DNA of 64,000 nt from Sulfurivermis fontis (GCF_004001245.1 NZ_AP018724.1:1976501-2040500); one strand, 5' to 3'; numbered from the stretch's first letter, positions 1 through 9,507 are shown. Made by a program: numbers and translations. Notes: a model not told the origin generated them from the sequence alone.

Positions 1-1262
1 TCACTGCCGGCACAGGCCTGCAGCGCATCGCGGTAGAACGGGCTCAGTTGCGCCAGTTCCTGATCGGTGCGGCCACGATACTCGACCCCGTCCAGCCCGA
101 AGGTACGCAGCCCGAAGCGGTTGGCCACCAGCCAGCGGCCGACACCGTCCTTGAAGCAGACGAAGTCGGGCATGGCATCGAGCAGCGTCTCCAGCCAGTA
201 CTGCTGGTTGCGCAGCGCCTCCGTGACGCGGCGTCCTTCGGTGATGTCCTGCACCGTCCCCACCATGCGCAACGGGGTCCCGTCGGCGGCGCGGAATACC
301 TCGCCGCGCTGGCGCACCCAGCGCTCCTCGCCGTCACGGCGCACGATGCGGTGCACGATGTTGAAGGGACGCTGGTGGGTCAGCGCCTGCTCCACCGCCG
401 CACGCACCTCGGCGCGATCGGCCTCGTGCACGAAATTGAGGAAATCCTCGAAGCTGGCCGCCGTGGCCTGGGGCGACAGCCCGAATACGTGATAGATCTC
501 GTCCGACCAGTGGACACGATCGTTGGTGTAATGCCACTCCCAGTGGCCGAGGGAGGCGATGCGCTGCGCCTCGGCCAGCCGCATCTCGCTCAGACGCAGG
601 GCGCGCTCCCGCTCCATGTCGAGGTGATGGGCCTGGTGCAGGCTGCGCGACATGGCATTGAAGGCGGCCACCGCCTGCGCCAGGGCATCGTTACCCTCCA
701 CCGGCAACTGATAACCATATTCGCCGCCGGCGATGCGCCGCGCCCCTTCCTTCAGACGACGCAGGTCGCGGAACAACAGCCCCATCAAGCCGAAGACGGC
801 CGCCAGGCCGAACCCAATGAGCAGCAAGGTCCCCCCCGGGACATTGAGGCCCAGCCACTGCACATGGCCGCCGTGATCCAACGCCAGCCCGACCTCCACC
901 CGCCCCCAGGCCTGATCACCGTCGGCGATGAGCGCGTCGGCTACCAGCGCCCGCCCCGCCGCCGGGCGCCCGGCCTCGGCGAGCAGGCCGTCGCGGCCAT
1001 AGACCCGGACAAAACCCAGCCAACGCCCGTCCGCCAGGCGATGCACCAGCCGCTCCACCGCCGCGATATCACCGCTCATGACGCTCGGCCGCAGCGCCGC
1101 CGCCAGCATGTCGGCCGCCACCGTGACGTGGACCTGCTCCTCTTGCTGCAGCTCCGCGCGCTGTACCGCATATTCACGCCACAGCAACAGTGCGAAACCC
1201 AGCACCAGCGCCACCAGCACGCTGAGGGTGATCTTGTTGCGGAGCAGAAAGGATAGGCGCAT
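1..1262 (-). CDS. HAMP/PAS membrane sensor protein (N-terminal part, cut by window edge)
   Basis: The frame is open from an ATG at 1262 to the left edge, so about 420 N-terminal residues are visible. A first membrane segment lies near residues 10-28, followed by an extracytoplasmic stretch of about 110 residues and a second membrane segment near 143-160. A HAMP-like linker follows, then a PAS domain (about 225-345, including the SLGHWEW and VQDITEGRR signatures) and the start of a second PAS domain (MPDFVCFKD). The output domain (GGDEF/EAL or histidine kinase) lies outside the window, so the signalling type is undecided. It is divergent from the next plus-strand genes. The sensor assignment is inference from architecture. 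Confidence 0.8.
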   Translation of the reverse strand, partial: MRLSFLLRNKITLSVLVALVLGFALLLWREYAVQRAELQQEEQVHVTVAADMLAAALRPSVMSGDIAAVERLVHRLADGRWLGFVRVYGRDGLLAEAGRPAAGRALVADALIADGDQAWGRVEVGLALDHGGHVQWLGLNVPGGTLLLIGFGLAAVFGLMGLLFRDLRRLKEGARRIAGGEYGYQLPVEGNDALAQAVAAFNAMSRSLHQAHHLDMERERALRLSEMRLAEAQRIASLGHWEWHYTNDRVHWSDEIYHVFGLSPQATAASFEDFLNFVHEADRAEVRAAVEQALTHQRPFNIVHRIVRRDGEERWVRQRGEVFRAADGTPLRMVGTVQDITEGRRVTEALRNQQYWLETLLDAMPDFVCFKDGVGRWLVANRFGLRTFGLDGVEYRGRTDQELAQLSPFYRDALQACAGS

Positions 1263-1468
1263 CGATGTCCGGATGGCGTCTTCAGAGTCAGGGGGGATGC
1301 GAAAAGACAAATTTTCGGCACAGGTTAACATAAACGGAGACCTGACCGGCCCGCCGGCCACAGCGGGCGGGGACGCCATTTTCTCCCGGCTTCACCAAAT
1401 ATTCACGCGATCTTGACCGCCACTTCACCCTACCCCCATTAAGCTGCAGGGCACGTTCCCAAAGCCCC

Positions 1469-1666
1469 GTGGAGTCTGCCGTGGCCGTATCCCGTCCTGC
1501 CGCCCCCCTGTTCCGCCGCCTCAAGTCGGTGCCGGCCCTGCTGCTGGCCGTGCTGGCCGTGCTGCTGCCCTTCGTCCCCCTGCTCTCCCACCGCCTGGAC
1601 ATGCTGGCCCTGATCGCCCTGCCGCTGTCCCTCATCGCCGCCCGCATGGAACGCGACGCCGCCTGA
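1469..1666 (+). CDS. possible small membrane protein, 65 aa
   Basis: A GTG-started frame encodes a basic N-terminus (about 20 residues) followed by a strongly hydrophobic Leu/Val/Ala-rich stretch of about 40 residues that could form two short membrane helices, and ends MERDAA. No family is recognised and the ribosome binding site is weak. It lies alone between a divergent sensor gene and nhaD. It could be a chance open frame in GC-rich DNA, although the hydrophobic pattern and charged end look protein-like. Confidence 0.3.
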   Translation: MESAVAVSRPAAPLFRRLKSVPALLLAVLAVLLPFVPLLSHRLDMLALIALPLSLIAARMERDAA

Positions 1667-1785
1667 TCCCGCCGCCGCGCCTGCCATCGTGGCCTCGCGG
1701 CGGCGACGGCTGCGCCATGTGGTAGTATGCGTCACCCCCGATTTCAGCCTATCCGTAAACCCGTTCTGGTGTGACAGGAGTTTCT

Positions 1786-3219
1786 ATGCGCGCGTTGCTG
1801 TCGTTGTCCGGTCTGTTGTCTGCCCTGCTGCTCTCCCCCGCCGCCCTGGCCAGTGAAGGGGCCCCCGCCCTGGACCTGACGGCCACCTGGTTCGGCATCG
1901 TCGCCGTCGTGGTCTTCGTGCTGGCCTACGCCCTGGTGGTGACGGAAGAATTCCTCCACCTGCGCAAGTCCAAGCCGGTCCTCGTCGCCGCCGGCATCAT
2001 CTGGATCCTGGTGGGCACGGCCTATGCCATGCATGGCGACACCCACACCGCCGGCGCCGCCATCCGCCACAACCTGATGGAGTACGCCGAACTGATGCTG
2101 TTCCTGCTGGCGGCGATGACCTACATCAACACCATGGAAGAGCGGCAACTCTTCAGCGCCCTGCGCGCCTGGCTGGTGTCGCGCGGCTTTTCCCTGCGCG
2201 CGGTGTTCTGGATCACCGGCGTACTGGCCTTCTTCATCTCCCCCATCGCCGACAACCTGACCACCGCCCTGCTGATGGCCGCGGTGGTGATGGCGGTGGG
2301 TGCCGGCAACACCCAGTTCATCGTGCTGTCGTGCATCAGCATCGTGGTGGCCGCCAACGCCGGCGGTGCCTTCAGCCCCTTCGGCGACATCACCACGCTG
2401 ATGGTGTGGCAGAAGGGCATCATCGAATTCAACGAGTTCTTCGCCCTGTTCATCCCCTCCCTGGCCAACTGGCTGATCCCGGCGGCGCTGATGTCCTTCG
2501 CCGTACCGCAGGGCCGGCCGCCGGCGGTGTCGGAAAAGATCGAGGTGAAATACGGCGGCTATGTGGTGGTGATACTGTTCATCGCCACCATCGCGCTGGC
2601 CGTGTCCATGCACAGCTTCCTGCACCTGCCGCCGGTGCTGGGCATGATGACCGGCCTCGGCGTGCTCAAGCTGTACGGCTACCTGCTGCGCCGCCACGAA
2701 CTCAAGCACGAGAGCATCCGTGGTCCCGAGACCCTGGACCTGGGCGAGCTGGCGCCCTATGTCAAACCGAGGCACAAGCCGTTCGATATCTTCATCAGCA
2801 TGAAACGCGCCGAGTGGGACACCCTGATGTTCTTCTACGGCGTGGTGTTGTGTGTCGGCGGCCTCGGCACCATAGGGTATCTGGCGCACGCCTCTGCCTG
2901 GCTGTATCAGGGTATCGGCGCCACCTGGGCCAATATCGCCATCGGCCTGCTGTCGGCGGTGGTGGACAACATCCCGGTGATGTTCGCCGTGCTGACCATG
3001 TACCCGGAGATGTCCCACGGCCAGTGGCTGCTGGTGACGCTCACCGCCGGTGTCGGTGGCTCGCTGCTGTCCATCGGCTCGGCGGCCGGCGTCGGCCTGA
3101 TGGGCCAGGCGCGCGGCATCTACACCTTCTTCGCCCACCTCAAGTGGACCTGGGCCATCGCCCTCGGCTACGCCGGCAGCATCTGGCTGCACTTCCTCAT
3201 CAACCACAGCGTGATGTAG
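1786..3219 (+). CDS. nhaD: NhaD-type sodium:proton antiporter
   Basis: Exports Na+ (or Li+) in exchange for protons across the inner membrane. The 477-residue protein starts with a cleavable-looking hydrophobic leader and has about a dozen membrane segments. The family hallmarks SPIADNLTTA (about residue 152) and VVDNIPVMF (about residue 390) carry the membrane-buried Asp-Asn pairs expected for ion binding. I chose ATG 1786 rather than GTG 1771 because CAGGAG sits seven bases upstream of the ATG. It appears monocistronic. The ion specificity is family knowledge. Confidence 0.93.
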   Translation: MRALLSLSGLLSALLLSPAALASEGAPALDLTATWFGIVAVVVFVLAYALVVTEEFLHLRKSKPVLVAAGIIWILVGTAYAMHGDTHTAGAAIRHNLMEYAELMLFLLAAMTYINTMEERQLFSALRAWLVSRGFSLRAVFWITGVLAFFISPIADNLTTALLMAAVVMAVGAGNTQFIVLSCISIVVAANAGGAFSPFGDITTLMVWQKGIIEFNEFFALFIPSLANWLIPAALMSFAVPQGRPPAVSEKIEVKYGGYVVVILFIATIALAVSMHSFLHLPPVLGMMTGLGVLKLYGYLLRRHELKHESIRGPETLDLGELAPYVKPRHKPFDIFISMKRAEWDTLMFFYGVVLCVGGLGTIGYLAHASAWLYQGIGATWANIAIGLLSAVVDNIPVMFAVLTMYPEMSHGQWLLVTLTAGVGGSLLSIGSAAGVGLMGQARGIYTFFAHLKWTWAIALGYAGSIWLHFLINHSVM

Positions 3220-3220
3220 C

Positions 3221-3258
3221 ACAAAAAAAAATAGCCTCCCCGGCTGGCCGGGGAGGCT
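3221..3258 (-). terminator. intrinsic terminator, minus-strand oriented
   Basis: An 11-bp GC-rich stem with a TGGC-type loop is preceded on the plus strand by nine A residues, so the U-tract follows the hairpin only for minus-strand transcription. It may end minus-strand transcripts coming from the SulP operon through the MITE, while the stem alone could also slow transcription leaving nhaD. Confidence 0.6.
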
Positions 3259-3401
3259 GCAGTAAATCCACAACAGCGGAGCGAAACAATCAGAGCGGCG
3301 CGGCCCTCACACCAGCGCACCAGACGCACGCTCCTGTGCTCGTCATCTCCCGCATGCAGCACATCACACCCCACCTCTTGCACGCGGGCATCGGCAGCTA
3401 A

Positions 3402-3606
3402 GGAAGCTCTGAATAAGTTCAGAGCTTCCGCGGCACAGGGATGTGCCGCCAATTTTCAACGACGATAACTCGTTGGAAAATGAAGCCAAGCGAAAATCAC
3501 ACTTTTCGATGGGCGTGGTTTTGTCCACGGATGGACTTATGGCGCGGAGCCCATGGAGGGGTGGGAGCGACCTGAAAAGTCCAGGATGGACTTATTCAGA
3601 CCTTCC
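3402..3606 (+). mobile_element. MITE-like chained-hairpin element, copy 1 (longest, 205 bp)
   Basis: A non-coding element bounded by imperfect terminal inverted repeats GGAAGCTCTGAATAAGT and, at the other end, GGAAGGTCTGAATAAGT (reverse complement). It is flanked by direct repeats CTAA at 3398-3401 and 3607-3610. Inside, successive hairpins can be read: a perfect 12-bp repeat with a TAAG loop, a GCGGCACA stem, an AACGAC/GTCGTT-type stem, a CCAAGCGAAAA-type stem and an AAGTCC/GGACTT stem. Parts recur at 13386-13520 (inverted) and 46442-46594. The end sequence and 4-bp CTAR duplication resemble the IS5 subgroup of IS5 transposons; mobilisation by such a transposase is inference. Confidence 0.8.
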
Positions 3607-3738
3607 CTAACTAGCCGCTCCGGGCTGGTAACCGAACGACCTGCGCGAATTCTGTGGTTCGGGCTGAAGTCCGAGCCACAACAACCTGGATACCAATTCG
3701 GCACATTCCGCCTGCGAACACGCAACGGTGCCTGGTGT

Positions 3739-5562
3739 TCAAGCCTGCGCCTGCTGCGCCGCGCCCGGCCGCTGCGCGCATTCGTGGAAGATGCGCGTGG
3801 TGCAGCCGCGGCAGACATCGGCGTCCAGGGTCGGGATCACGCTGGACAGTGCCACGGTCTTGCCGGTGAAGATGCGGTCACGGCCGATGTCCTCGATGTA
3901 GCCGCCGCGCTCCAGCATCTCCAGCACCGACGGCTTGACACGGATCAGATACAGCCCGCCGCCGGCGGCGCGGCGGCGCTTGGCCTCCTGGGCGAGGAAT
4001 TCGGCGCCGGCCACATCGATGAAATTGATACCGGTGGCGGAGATCATCAGATGCTTTTGCAGCGGGTGTCCCTCGGTGAGGCGGCGCATGGATTCGGCCA
4101 CGTGGTTCACGGCACCGAAGAACAGCGAACCATCGAGGCGCAACAGCTTCAGCTGCGGACATTCCGGCAGTGTGCCGTCGGTGACGAACTCGCGACGCGG
4201 CGAGGCCGGGTTGGGCACGCGCGGCAACAGCTTGGGCTTGGAGGTGCGGTTGATGTACAGCACCAGCGACAGTATGACACCGGCGAGGATGGCGAACTCC
4301 AGTTCCAGGAACAGGGTGGCGAAGAAGGTGACCGCCAAAATCATCGTCTCCTCGCGGCTGGCCTGGATGATCTTGTGGATGTGGTGGAAATCGATCAGCC
4401 CCCAGGCCACCAGGAACAGGATCGCCGCCATCGCCGCATTGGGCAGGTAGGCGGCGAGCGGCGCCACCAGCACGATCACGCCGGCGAGCAGCGCACCGGC
4501 GAACACCGCCGACAGCGGCGTGCGCGCGCCCGCCTGGAAGTTGAGGCCGCTGCGGTTGAACGAGCCGGTGGCGACATACCCGGAGAAGAAACTGCCGGCC
4601 ATGTTGGACAGGCCCTGACCGATGAATTCCTGGTTGCCGTCGATGTGCTGGTTGGCGCGGGCGCCGAGGGAACGGGCGATGGACACCGCCTCGGTCAGCG
4701 CAAACAGCGTGGTGGCCAGGGCCGCCGGTGCCAGTTGCTTGATGGTGTCCAGGCTGAAGTCGGGGGCCGACAGCGGCGGCAGGCCGCCGGGCAGCGCGCC
4801 CACGGTGCGGATGCCGGTGACGTCCTGGCCCAGCCACTGATTGAGGATCGCCGCCGCCACGCTGCCGGCCACCATCGCGGTGATCATGTAGGGAATGCGC
4901 GGCAGCCAGCGCTTGCAGGCCAGGCCCGCCAGCAGGGTGAGCACCGCTACGCCGGTGACGTACAGATTGATCTCGCCGAACTGCCGGAACAGGTACAACA
5001 GGGTTTCGTGGAAATGCAGGCCGCGCGGCATGTCGAGGCCGAAGAAATGCTTGATCTGGTTGCCGGCGATAAGCAGGGCCGCGCCGGCGGTGAAACCGAT
5101 CACCACCGAGTGGGAGATGAAGTTCACCAGCGTGCCGAGACGCGCCAGCCCCATCATCAGCTCCAGTACGCCGACCATGAAGGTCAGGGTCAGCGCCAGG
5201 CGCACGTAGTCGATGCTGCCCGGTTCGGCGAAGGCCGACAGGCTGGAGAACACCACGATGGAGGCCGCCGTGGTGGGACCGGACACCAGATGCCAGGACG
5301 AACCCCACAACGCCGCGACGATGGCCGGGACGATGCCGGCATACAGACCATATTCCGGCGGCATGCCGGCGATGGTGGCGAAGGCCACGCCCTGCGGCAG
5401 CACCACCACCGCGCCGGTGAGGCCGGCCATGAAATCGGCGCGCAGGGTGTTGCGGTTGACCATCGGCCACCAGCGGATGAAGGGCAACAGGCGGGCGAGC
5501 CAGAGCGGACAGGACAGGGCACCTGCGCTACGGGACGCAGTGAGAGTCTTTGCGGACGACAT
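3739..5562 (-). CDS. SulP family anion permease with STAS domain
   Basis: A 607-residue inner-membrane permease of the SLC26/SulP family, which moves sulfate, bicarbonate or other anions. The N-terminal half has the typical PQGVAFATIAG and MPPEYGLYAG segments, a core of about 10-12 membrane spans up to residue 430, and a cytoplasmic STAS domain at about 450-570 (INFIDVAG). The C-terminal tail carries a CRGC pair and a further Cys, a possible metal or redox site. GAGGAACCGT precedes the ATG. It follows the histidine kinase gene with a 107-bp gap on the same strand, suggesting control by that two-component system. The substrate is not determined by sequence; in this sulfur-oxidiser context sulfate or bicarbonate are the obvious candidates. 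Confidence 0.9.
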   Translation of the reverse strand: MSSAKTLTASRSAGALSCPLWLARLLPFIRWWPMVNRNTLRADFMAGLTGAVVVLPQGVAFATIAGMPPEYGLYAGIVPAIVAALWGSSWHLVSGPTTAASIVVFSSLSAFAEPGSIDYVRLALTLTFMVGVLELMMGLARLGTLVNFISHSVVIGFTAGAALLIAGNQIKHFFGLDMPRGLHFHETLLYLFRQFGEINLYVTGVAVLTLLAGLACKRWLPRIPYMITAMVAGSVAAAILNQWLGQDVTGIRTVGALPGGLPPLSAPDFSLDTIKQLAPAALATTLFALTEAVSIARSLGARANQHIDGNQEFIGQGLSNMAGSFFSGYVATGSFNRSGLNFQAGARTPLSAVFAGALLAGVIVLVAPLAAYLPNAAMAAILFLVAWGLIDFHHIHKIIQASREETMILAVTFFATLFLELEFAILAGVILSLVLYINRTSKPKLLPRVPNPASPRREFVTDGTLPECPQLKLLRLDGSLFFGAVNHVAESMRRLTEGHPLQKHLMISATGINFIDVAGAEFLAQEAKRRRAAGGGLYLIRVKPSVLEMLERGGYIEDIGRDRIFTGKTVALSSVIPTLDADVCRGCTTRIFHECAQRPGAAQQAQA

Positions 5563-5669
5563 ACGGTTCCTCGACTGGGGCGCGACGGCCGCGCCGTGCG
5601 GTGGGGTAAATCACCCCGAGGTTACGGCGGGCGCGGTCAAGCCGCGGTCAAGGAAACGTCAAGAATCGG

Positions 5670-6947
5670 TCAAGGCTGTGTGCGAAAGACGAGGCGGAAG
5701 GTCGCCCCCTGCCCCGCCGCGCTGCTGACGGAGACGCGCCAGCCCTGGCGGTCGGCGATGCGCTTCACCAGCGGCAGGCCAATACCTGCACCGCGGGTGG
5801 CGCGGCGCGAATGCGCGGTGTGCTCGAACAGGCAACACAGGTCCTCCGGCGGCACGCCCGGTCCGGTATCGGCGACGGTGATATCGGTACCAGTCAGCGT
5901 GATCGCCACCTGCCCCTGCTCGGTATAGGCGAAGGCGTTGCGCACCAGATTGCCGAGGGCGATGGCCAGCAACGGCCGCTCCACCGCCACCTCCGGCCGC
6001 GCCTCGATGTGCAACTCCAGTTGCACCGGCTTGTGCTGCAGCAGGTGCTGGTGCTGCTCGATCACCTCGCGCAGCACCTCATCCACCGGGCAGGGGGTGA
6101 AGGCCGGGGCCGGGCCGGGGCGCTCGCGCGCCAGCATCAGCAGGGTGGAGGTGAGATCGGCCATGCCGCGCACGGCGCGCGCCATACGCTCGACGCGGGG
6201 ACGCATCTTCGGGTCGAGCTGCGGGTCGGCCTGCAACACCTCCACCGCGCCCTGGATCACCGCCAGCGGCGTGCGCAGCTCGTGGCTGGCGTCGGCGGCA
6301 AAGGCGCGCTCGCGCTCGACGAAGGCGAGCATGCGCGCGAGGTAGCGCTCGAAGGCATGGGCCAGCTCGCCCACCTCGTCGTGCGGCAGGCCCTCGGCGA
6401 AGGGGCTCACCAGATCGGCGGCATCGCGCTCACGCACGCGCCGCGCCAGCTCGCCCACCGGCGCAATCACCCGGCCGGCCAGCCACCAGCCGCCCGCCGC
6501 CGACAGCAACGCGGTGGCGATGATGCCGAACAGTACCACGGCAATCAGACGGCGCTCGCGGTATTCCACCTGGGCACGGCTGTGCAGCATGTACAGCGTC
6601 CAGTGATCGCTGGCGGAAACCGCGACGCGATAACTGGTGCCCTCCACGTCGAGGGTGTGGTAACCGGCGCTGAGCACGCGCAGCGCCGCCGGCAGTTCGT
6701 CGGGCGATGCGCTGCGCGGCAGCAGATAACCGCGCACCGTGGCGGTGAGCGGCGGCAGCGATTGCGGATTGCGCGCCAGGCGCGCCTTGTAGTCCTCGAG
6801 TTCGGCCGCCAGCGCCTCGTCGATGAGGCGTTCTTCGAGGTCGCGCGAGGTGAAGTAGACCCAGCCGCCGAGGGCCAGGCTGACGGCCACGCACAGCAGG
6901 GCAAAACCCGTCGCCACGCGCAGCCGCAGGCTGAGGCTAAACTGCAT
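5670..6947 (-). CDS. two-component sensor histidine kinase
   Basis: A 425-residue membrane kinase. Two membrane segments (about 10-30 and 135-160) frame a periplasmic sensing region of about 100 residues. They are followed by HAMP, a HisKA dimerisation domain with ASHELRTPL (phospho-His about residue 222) and an HATPase domain with LGNLVRNAF, DTGPGVP and GAGIGLPL boxes. Its start overlaps the end of the response regulator by 11 bases, so the two are translationally coupled. The ligand is unknown. Position between soxB and the SulP permease suggests a role in sulfur or anion response, which is inference. Confidence 0.93.
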   Translation of the reverse strand: MQFSLSLRLRVATGFALLCVAVSLALGGWVYFTSRDLEERLIDEALAAELEDYKARLARNPQSLPPLTATVRGYLLPRSASPDELPAALRVLSAGYHTLDVEGTSYRVAVSASDHWTLYMLHSRAQVEYRERRLIAVVLFGIIATALLSAAGGWWLAGRVIAPVGELARRVRERDAADLVSPFAEGLPHDEVGELAHAFERYLARMLAFVERERAFAADASHELRTPLAVIQGAVEVLQADPQLDPKMRPRVERMARAVRGMADLTSTLLMLARERPGPAPAFTPCPVDEVLREVIEQHQHLLQHKPVQLELHIEARPEVAVERPLLAIALGNLVRNAFAYTEQGQVAITLTGTDITVADTGPGVPPEDLCCLFEHTAHSRRATRGAGIGLPLVKRIADRQGWRVSVSSAAGQGATFRLVFRTQP

Positions 6948-7623
6948 CGGACTCGCTCAGGCGGTAACCGAAACCGCGCACGGTGTGCAGCAGCGGCACG
7001 GCGAAGGGCTTGTCGATGGCATTGCGCAGGCTGTGCAGGTGGGCGCGCAGCGCATCGCTGTCCGGCGGATTGTCGCCCCAGACGGCGCGCTCCAGTTCGG
7101 CGCGGCGCACCACCTGCGGGGAACGCTGCATCAACAGTTCCAGCAGTTTGAGCGGGATCGGCGACAGTTCGATGGGCCGACCGCCGCGGGTCACGCGGCA
7201 GGTGCCGGTGTCGAGCACCAGATCGGCGACACGCAGCTGGTGCGCACCGCTTTCACTTTCCGGACGCTGGCGCCGGCTCAGGGCCTCCAGACGCGCCTCC
7301 AGCTCCAGCAGGGCGAAGGGCTTGATCAGGTAGTCGTCGGCGCCGCTGGCGAAACCGTCCAGCTTGTCCTCCAGACTGTCGCGCGCGGTGAGCATCAGCA
7401 CCGGCGTGGTGATGCCTTCACGGCGCAGCCTGGCGCACACCTCCAGGCCGTCGATGCCGGGCAGCATCAGATCGAGCACGATGGCGTCGTAGCGTTTTTC
7501 CAGTGCAAAGCCGAGCCCGGCGTAGCCGTTATAGGCCACGTCCACGCTATGACCGCGTCCGCCCAGATAGTCGATCAGATTGGCGTTGAGGTCCGGATTG
7601 TCCTCGATGACGAGGATATGCAT
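6937..7623 (-). CDS. OmpR-family response regulator
   Basis: A 228-residue DNA-binding regulator. The receiver domain (1-115) has the acidic pocket VIEDN, the phosphoacceptor in VLDLMLPG (about residue 51), LTARD and the conserved Lys in LIKPF. The C-terminal winged-helix domain (130-225) ends VRGFGYRL, typical of the OmpR/PhoB class. It is the first gene of the minus-strand unit regulator-kinase-SulP and lies 123 bp downstream of soxB. AGGTGGG precedes the ATG. Confidence 0.95.
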   Translation of the reverse strand: MHILVIEDNPDLNANLIDYLGGRGHSVDVAYNGYAGLGFALEKRYDAIVLDLMLPGIDGLEVCARLRREGITTPVLMLTARDSLEDKLDGFASGADDYLIKPFALLELEARLEALSRRQRPESESGAHQLRVADLVLDTGTCRVTRGGRPIELSPIPLKLLELLMQRSPQVVRRAELERAVWGDNPPDSDALRAHLHSLRNAIDKPFAVPLLHTVRGFGYRLSESDAV

Positions 7624-7746
7624 GGGCCCACCTGCGCAAAGGAAAGGGCCATTGTACGCGCACGGGGTAACAACGGGGAGTCCGCCGCCATGGCGGCGCG
7701 GCGACCGCCTGCCGCCTCAGTGCGGCAGACGGTTGCGGCACAACGG

Positions 7747-9507
7747 TCAGGCGGGGTAATCGGCGATGCCGGGATTGCCGGCGACGCCCTTCAGCTTCGG
7801 CGTGTTGAACTTCTTCACCTTGGCCACCTTCTGGTCGCGCAGGTAGTCGGCCACCACGTCCCAGATCGGACGGCCCTCCGACTGCGCGCCGACGGTGGCC
7901 CAGCCGGCCACCTTGTACTTCTTGCCGGCCTCGACGGCCTTGCCGTTGTCGAGGCGCATCTCGCTGACGCGGCTGCCCATCTTCGCCGTCGGGTCGCACA
8001 CGTAGTCGAGGCCGGATACGCGCACCATGTCGCCGCCCTGCTGGAAGTAGGGGTCTTCGTTGAACAGGTTGTCGAGCACGTCCTCCAGGATCAGCTTCAC
8101 CTCGGCACCGTCCATCTCGCGCACGTAGGTCTCCGGGTAGGTGGTACAGGTCTGGTCCAGCACGTGCTCCATGGTGATGTCCTGGCCCGGCAGCACCGTG
8201 GTGCCCCAGCGGAAGCCCGGCGACAGGGCGATCTGCGCATCGCCCACCACGCGCTGGGCGTCGCAGATGATCTGGTCGAAGGTGCCGTTGAAGTTGCCAC
8301 GGCGGTAGAGCAGCTCGCCGGCGGTGGCCAGCTTCTCGTTGAGCTGGCCCAGGTAGGGCTTGCGCACGTTGTCGATGTAGGCCTGCATCTCGGCGTCGGC
8401 CGGCAGCAGGTTGGAGAACACCGGCAGCAGGCGGTAACGGAAGTCGCGCACCTTGCCGCCGCGCACGTCCAGGTCCATCACGCCCAGATACTTGCCGTTG
8501 GAACCGGCGTTGGTGACCAGGGTCTGGCCGCCGCGGTTCTTGATGATGGACGGCGCCGGCATGCCGTCGTGGGTGTGGCCGCCGAAGATCACGTCGATGC
8601 CGGAAACGACCGAGGCCATCTTCAGGTCCACGTCCATGCCATTGTGGGAGAGGACCACCACCAGCTCGGCCTTCTCTTCGTTGCGCACCTTGTCCACCAT
8701 CTCCTGCATCGCCTCGTCGCGGATGCCGAAGGTCCAGTTGGGGATGAAGCGCGCCGGATTGGCGATGGGGGTGTAGGGGAAGGCCTGGCCGATCACCGCC
8801 ACCTTCACACCACCGACGTTGCGGATGGTGTAGGGCTTGAAGGCGTGGCCGGTGTTTTCGTCGAAGGACGGGAAACCGTCGAACAGCGCCTCCTCCTTCA
8901 CGGTAACGTTCTGCGCCAGGAATTCGCCTTTGAGATCCTTGATGTTGTCGAGCACCTCGCGGTCCAGGTAGGTGAACTCCCAGTGGCCGGTCATGATGTC
9001 GACGCCGAGCTGGTTGCAGGCGCCGACCATGTCCTTGCCGCGGGTCCAGTAGGCGGTGCCGGAACCCTGCCAGGTGTCGCCACCGTCCAGCAGCAGGGAA
9101 TTGCCGTCGCCGCGCTCGGCGCGGATCTGCTTGACCAGGGTGGCGAGGTGGGCGAAACCGCCGACCTTGCCGTACTTGCGCGCCTCTTCGGCGAAGTTCA
9201 GGTAGGTGAAGGCGTGGGCCTCGATGGAACCGGGCTTGATGCCGAAATGGGCCAGCAGCTTGTCGCCCACCAGGTGCGGCGCCTTGCCGTAGGAGCCGCC
9301 GACGCCGAGGTTGACGTTGGGTTCACGGAAGTAGATGGGCTGCAGCTGGGCATGGGTGTCGGTGATGTGCAGCAGGCTGACATTGCCGAATTTGGGCATA
9401 TCGTACAGGGCGGAACCACCCTTCTTGCCGAAGGCCAGGCCCGGCGCCATGGCGGCGGCACCGGCGATACCCATCAATTGAATGAACTGACGACGCGAAA
9501 TGGACAT
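7747..9507 (-). CDS. soxB: SoxB thiosulfohydrolase
   Basis: Periplasmic dimanganese hydrolase that releases sulfate from the thiosulfonate bound to SoxY. It has 586 residues, close to family length. A twin-arginine leader (SRRQFIQLMG) implies folded export with metals. Metallophosphoesterase-type metal ligands are seen in ITDTHAQL (about residue 48), DGGDTWQGSGT (about 142), SHNGMD and GGHTHDG (about 310), and a 5'-nucleotidase-like C-terminal domain follows. GAGGAGTTGCA precedes ATG. It is 43 kb away from soxXYZA and read on the opposite strand, with a two-component system immediately downstream. Confidence 0.97.
   Translation of the reverse strand: MSISRRQFIQLMGIAGAAAMAPGLAFGKKGGSALYDMPKFGNVSLLHITDTHAQLQPIYFREPNVNLGVGGSYGKAPHLVGDKLLAHFGIKPGSIEAHAFTYLNFAEEARKYGKVGGFAHLATLVKQIRAERGDGNSLLLDGGDTWQGSGTAYWTRGKDMVGACNQLGVDIMTGHWEFTYLDREVLDNIKDLKGEFLAQNVTVKEEALFDGFPSFDENTGHAFKPYTIRNVGGVKVAVIGQAFPYTPIANPARFIPNWTFGIRDEAMQEMVDKVRNEEKAELVVVLSHNGMDVDLKMASVVSGIDVIFGGHTHDGMPAPSIIKNRGGQTLVTNAGSNGKYLGVMDLDVRGGKVRDFRYRLLPVFSNLLPADAEMQAYIDNVRKPYLGQLNEKLATAGELLYRRGNFNGTFDQIICDAQRVVGDAQIALSPGFRWGTTVLPGQDITMEHVLDQTCTTYPETYVREMDGAEVKLILEDVLDNLFNEDPYFQQGGDMVRVSGLDYVCDPTAKMGSRVSEMRLDNGKAVEAGKKYKVAGWATVGAQSEGRPIWDVVADYLRDQKVAKVKKFNTPKLKGVAGNPGIADYPA

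Noticed and set aside
3402-3606. CRISPR or small RNA locus suggested by repeated hairpins
   Set aside because: Repeats are palindromic modules without regular spacers, and the flanking target duplications show a transposed element.
3553-5928. 791-residue plus-strand open frame
   Set aside because: Antisense to the SulP gene and running through the MITE; no protein-like features.
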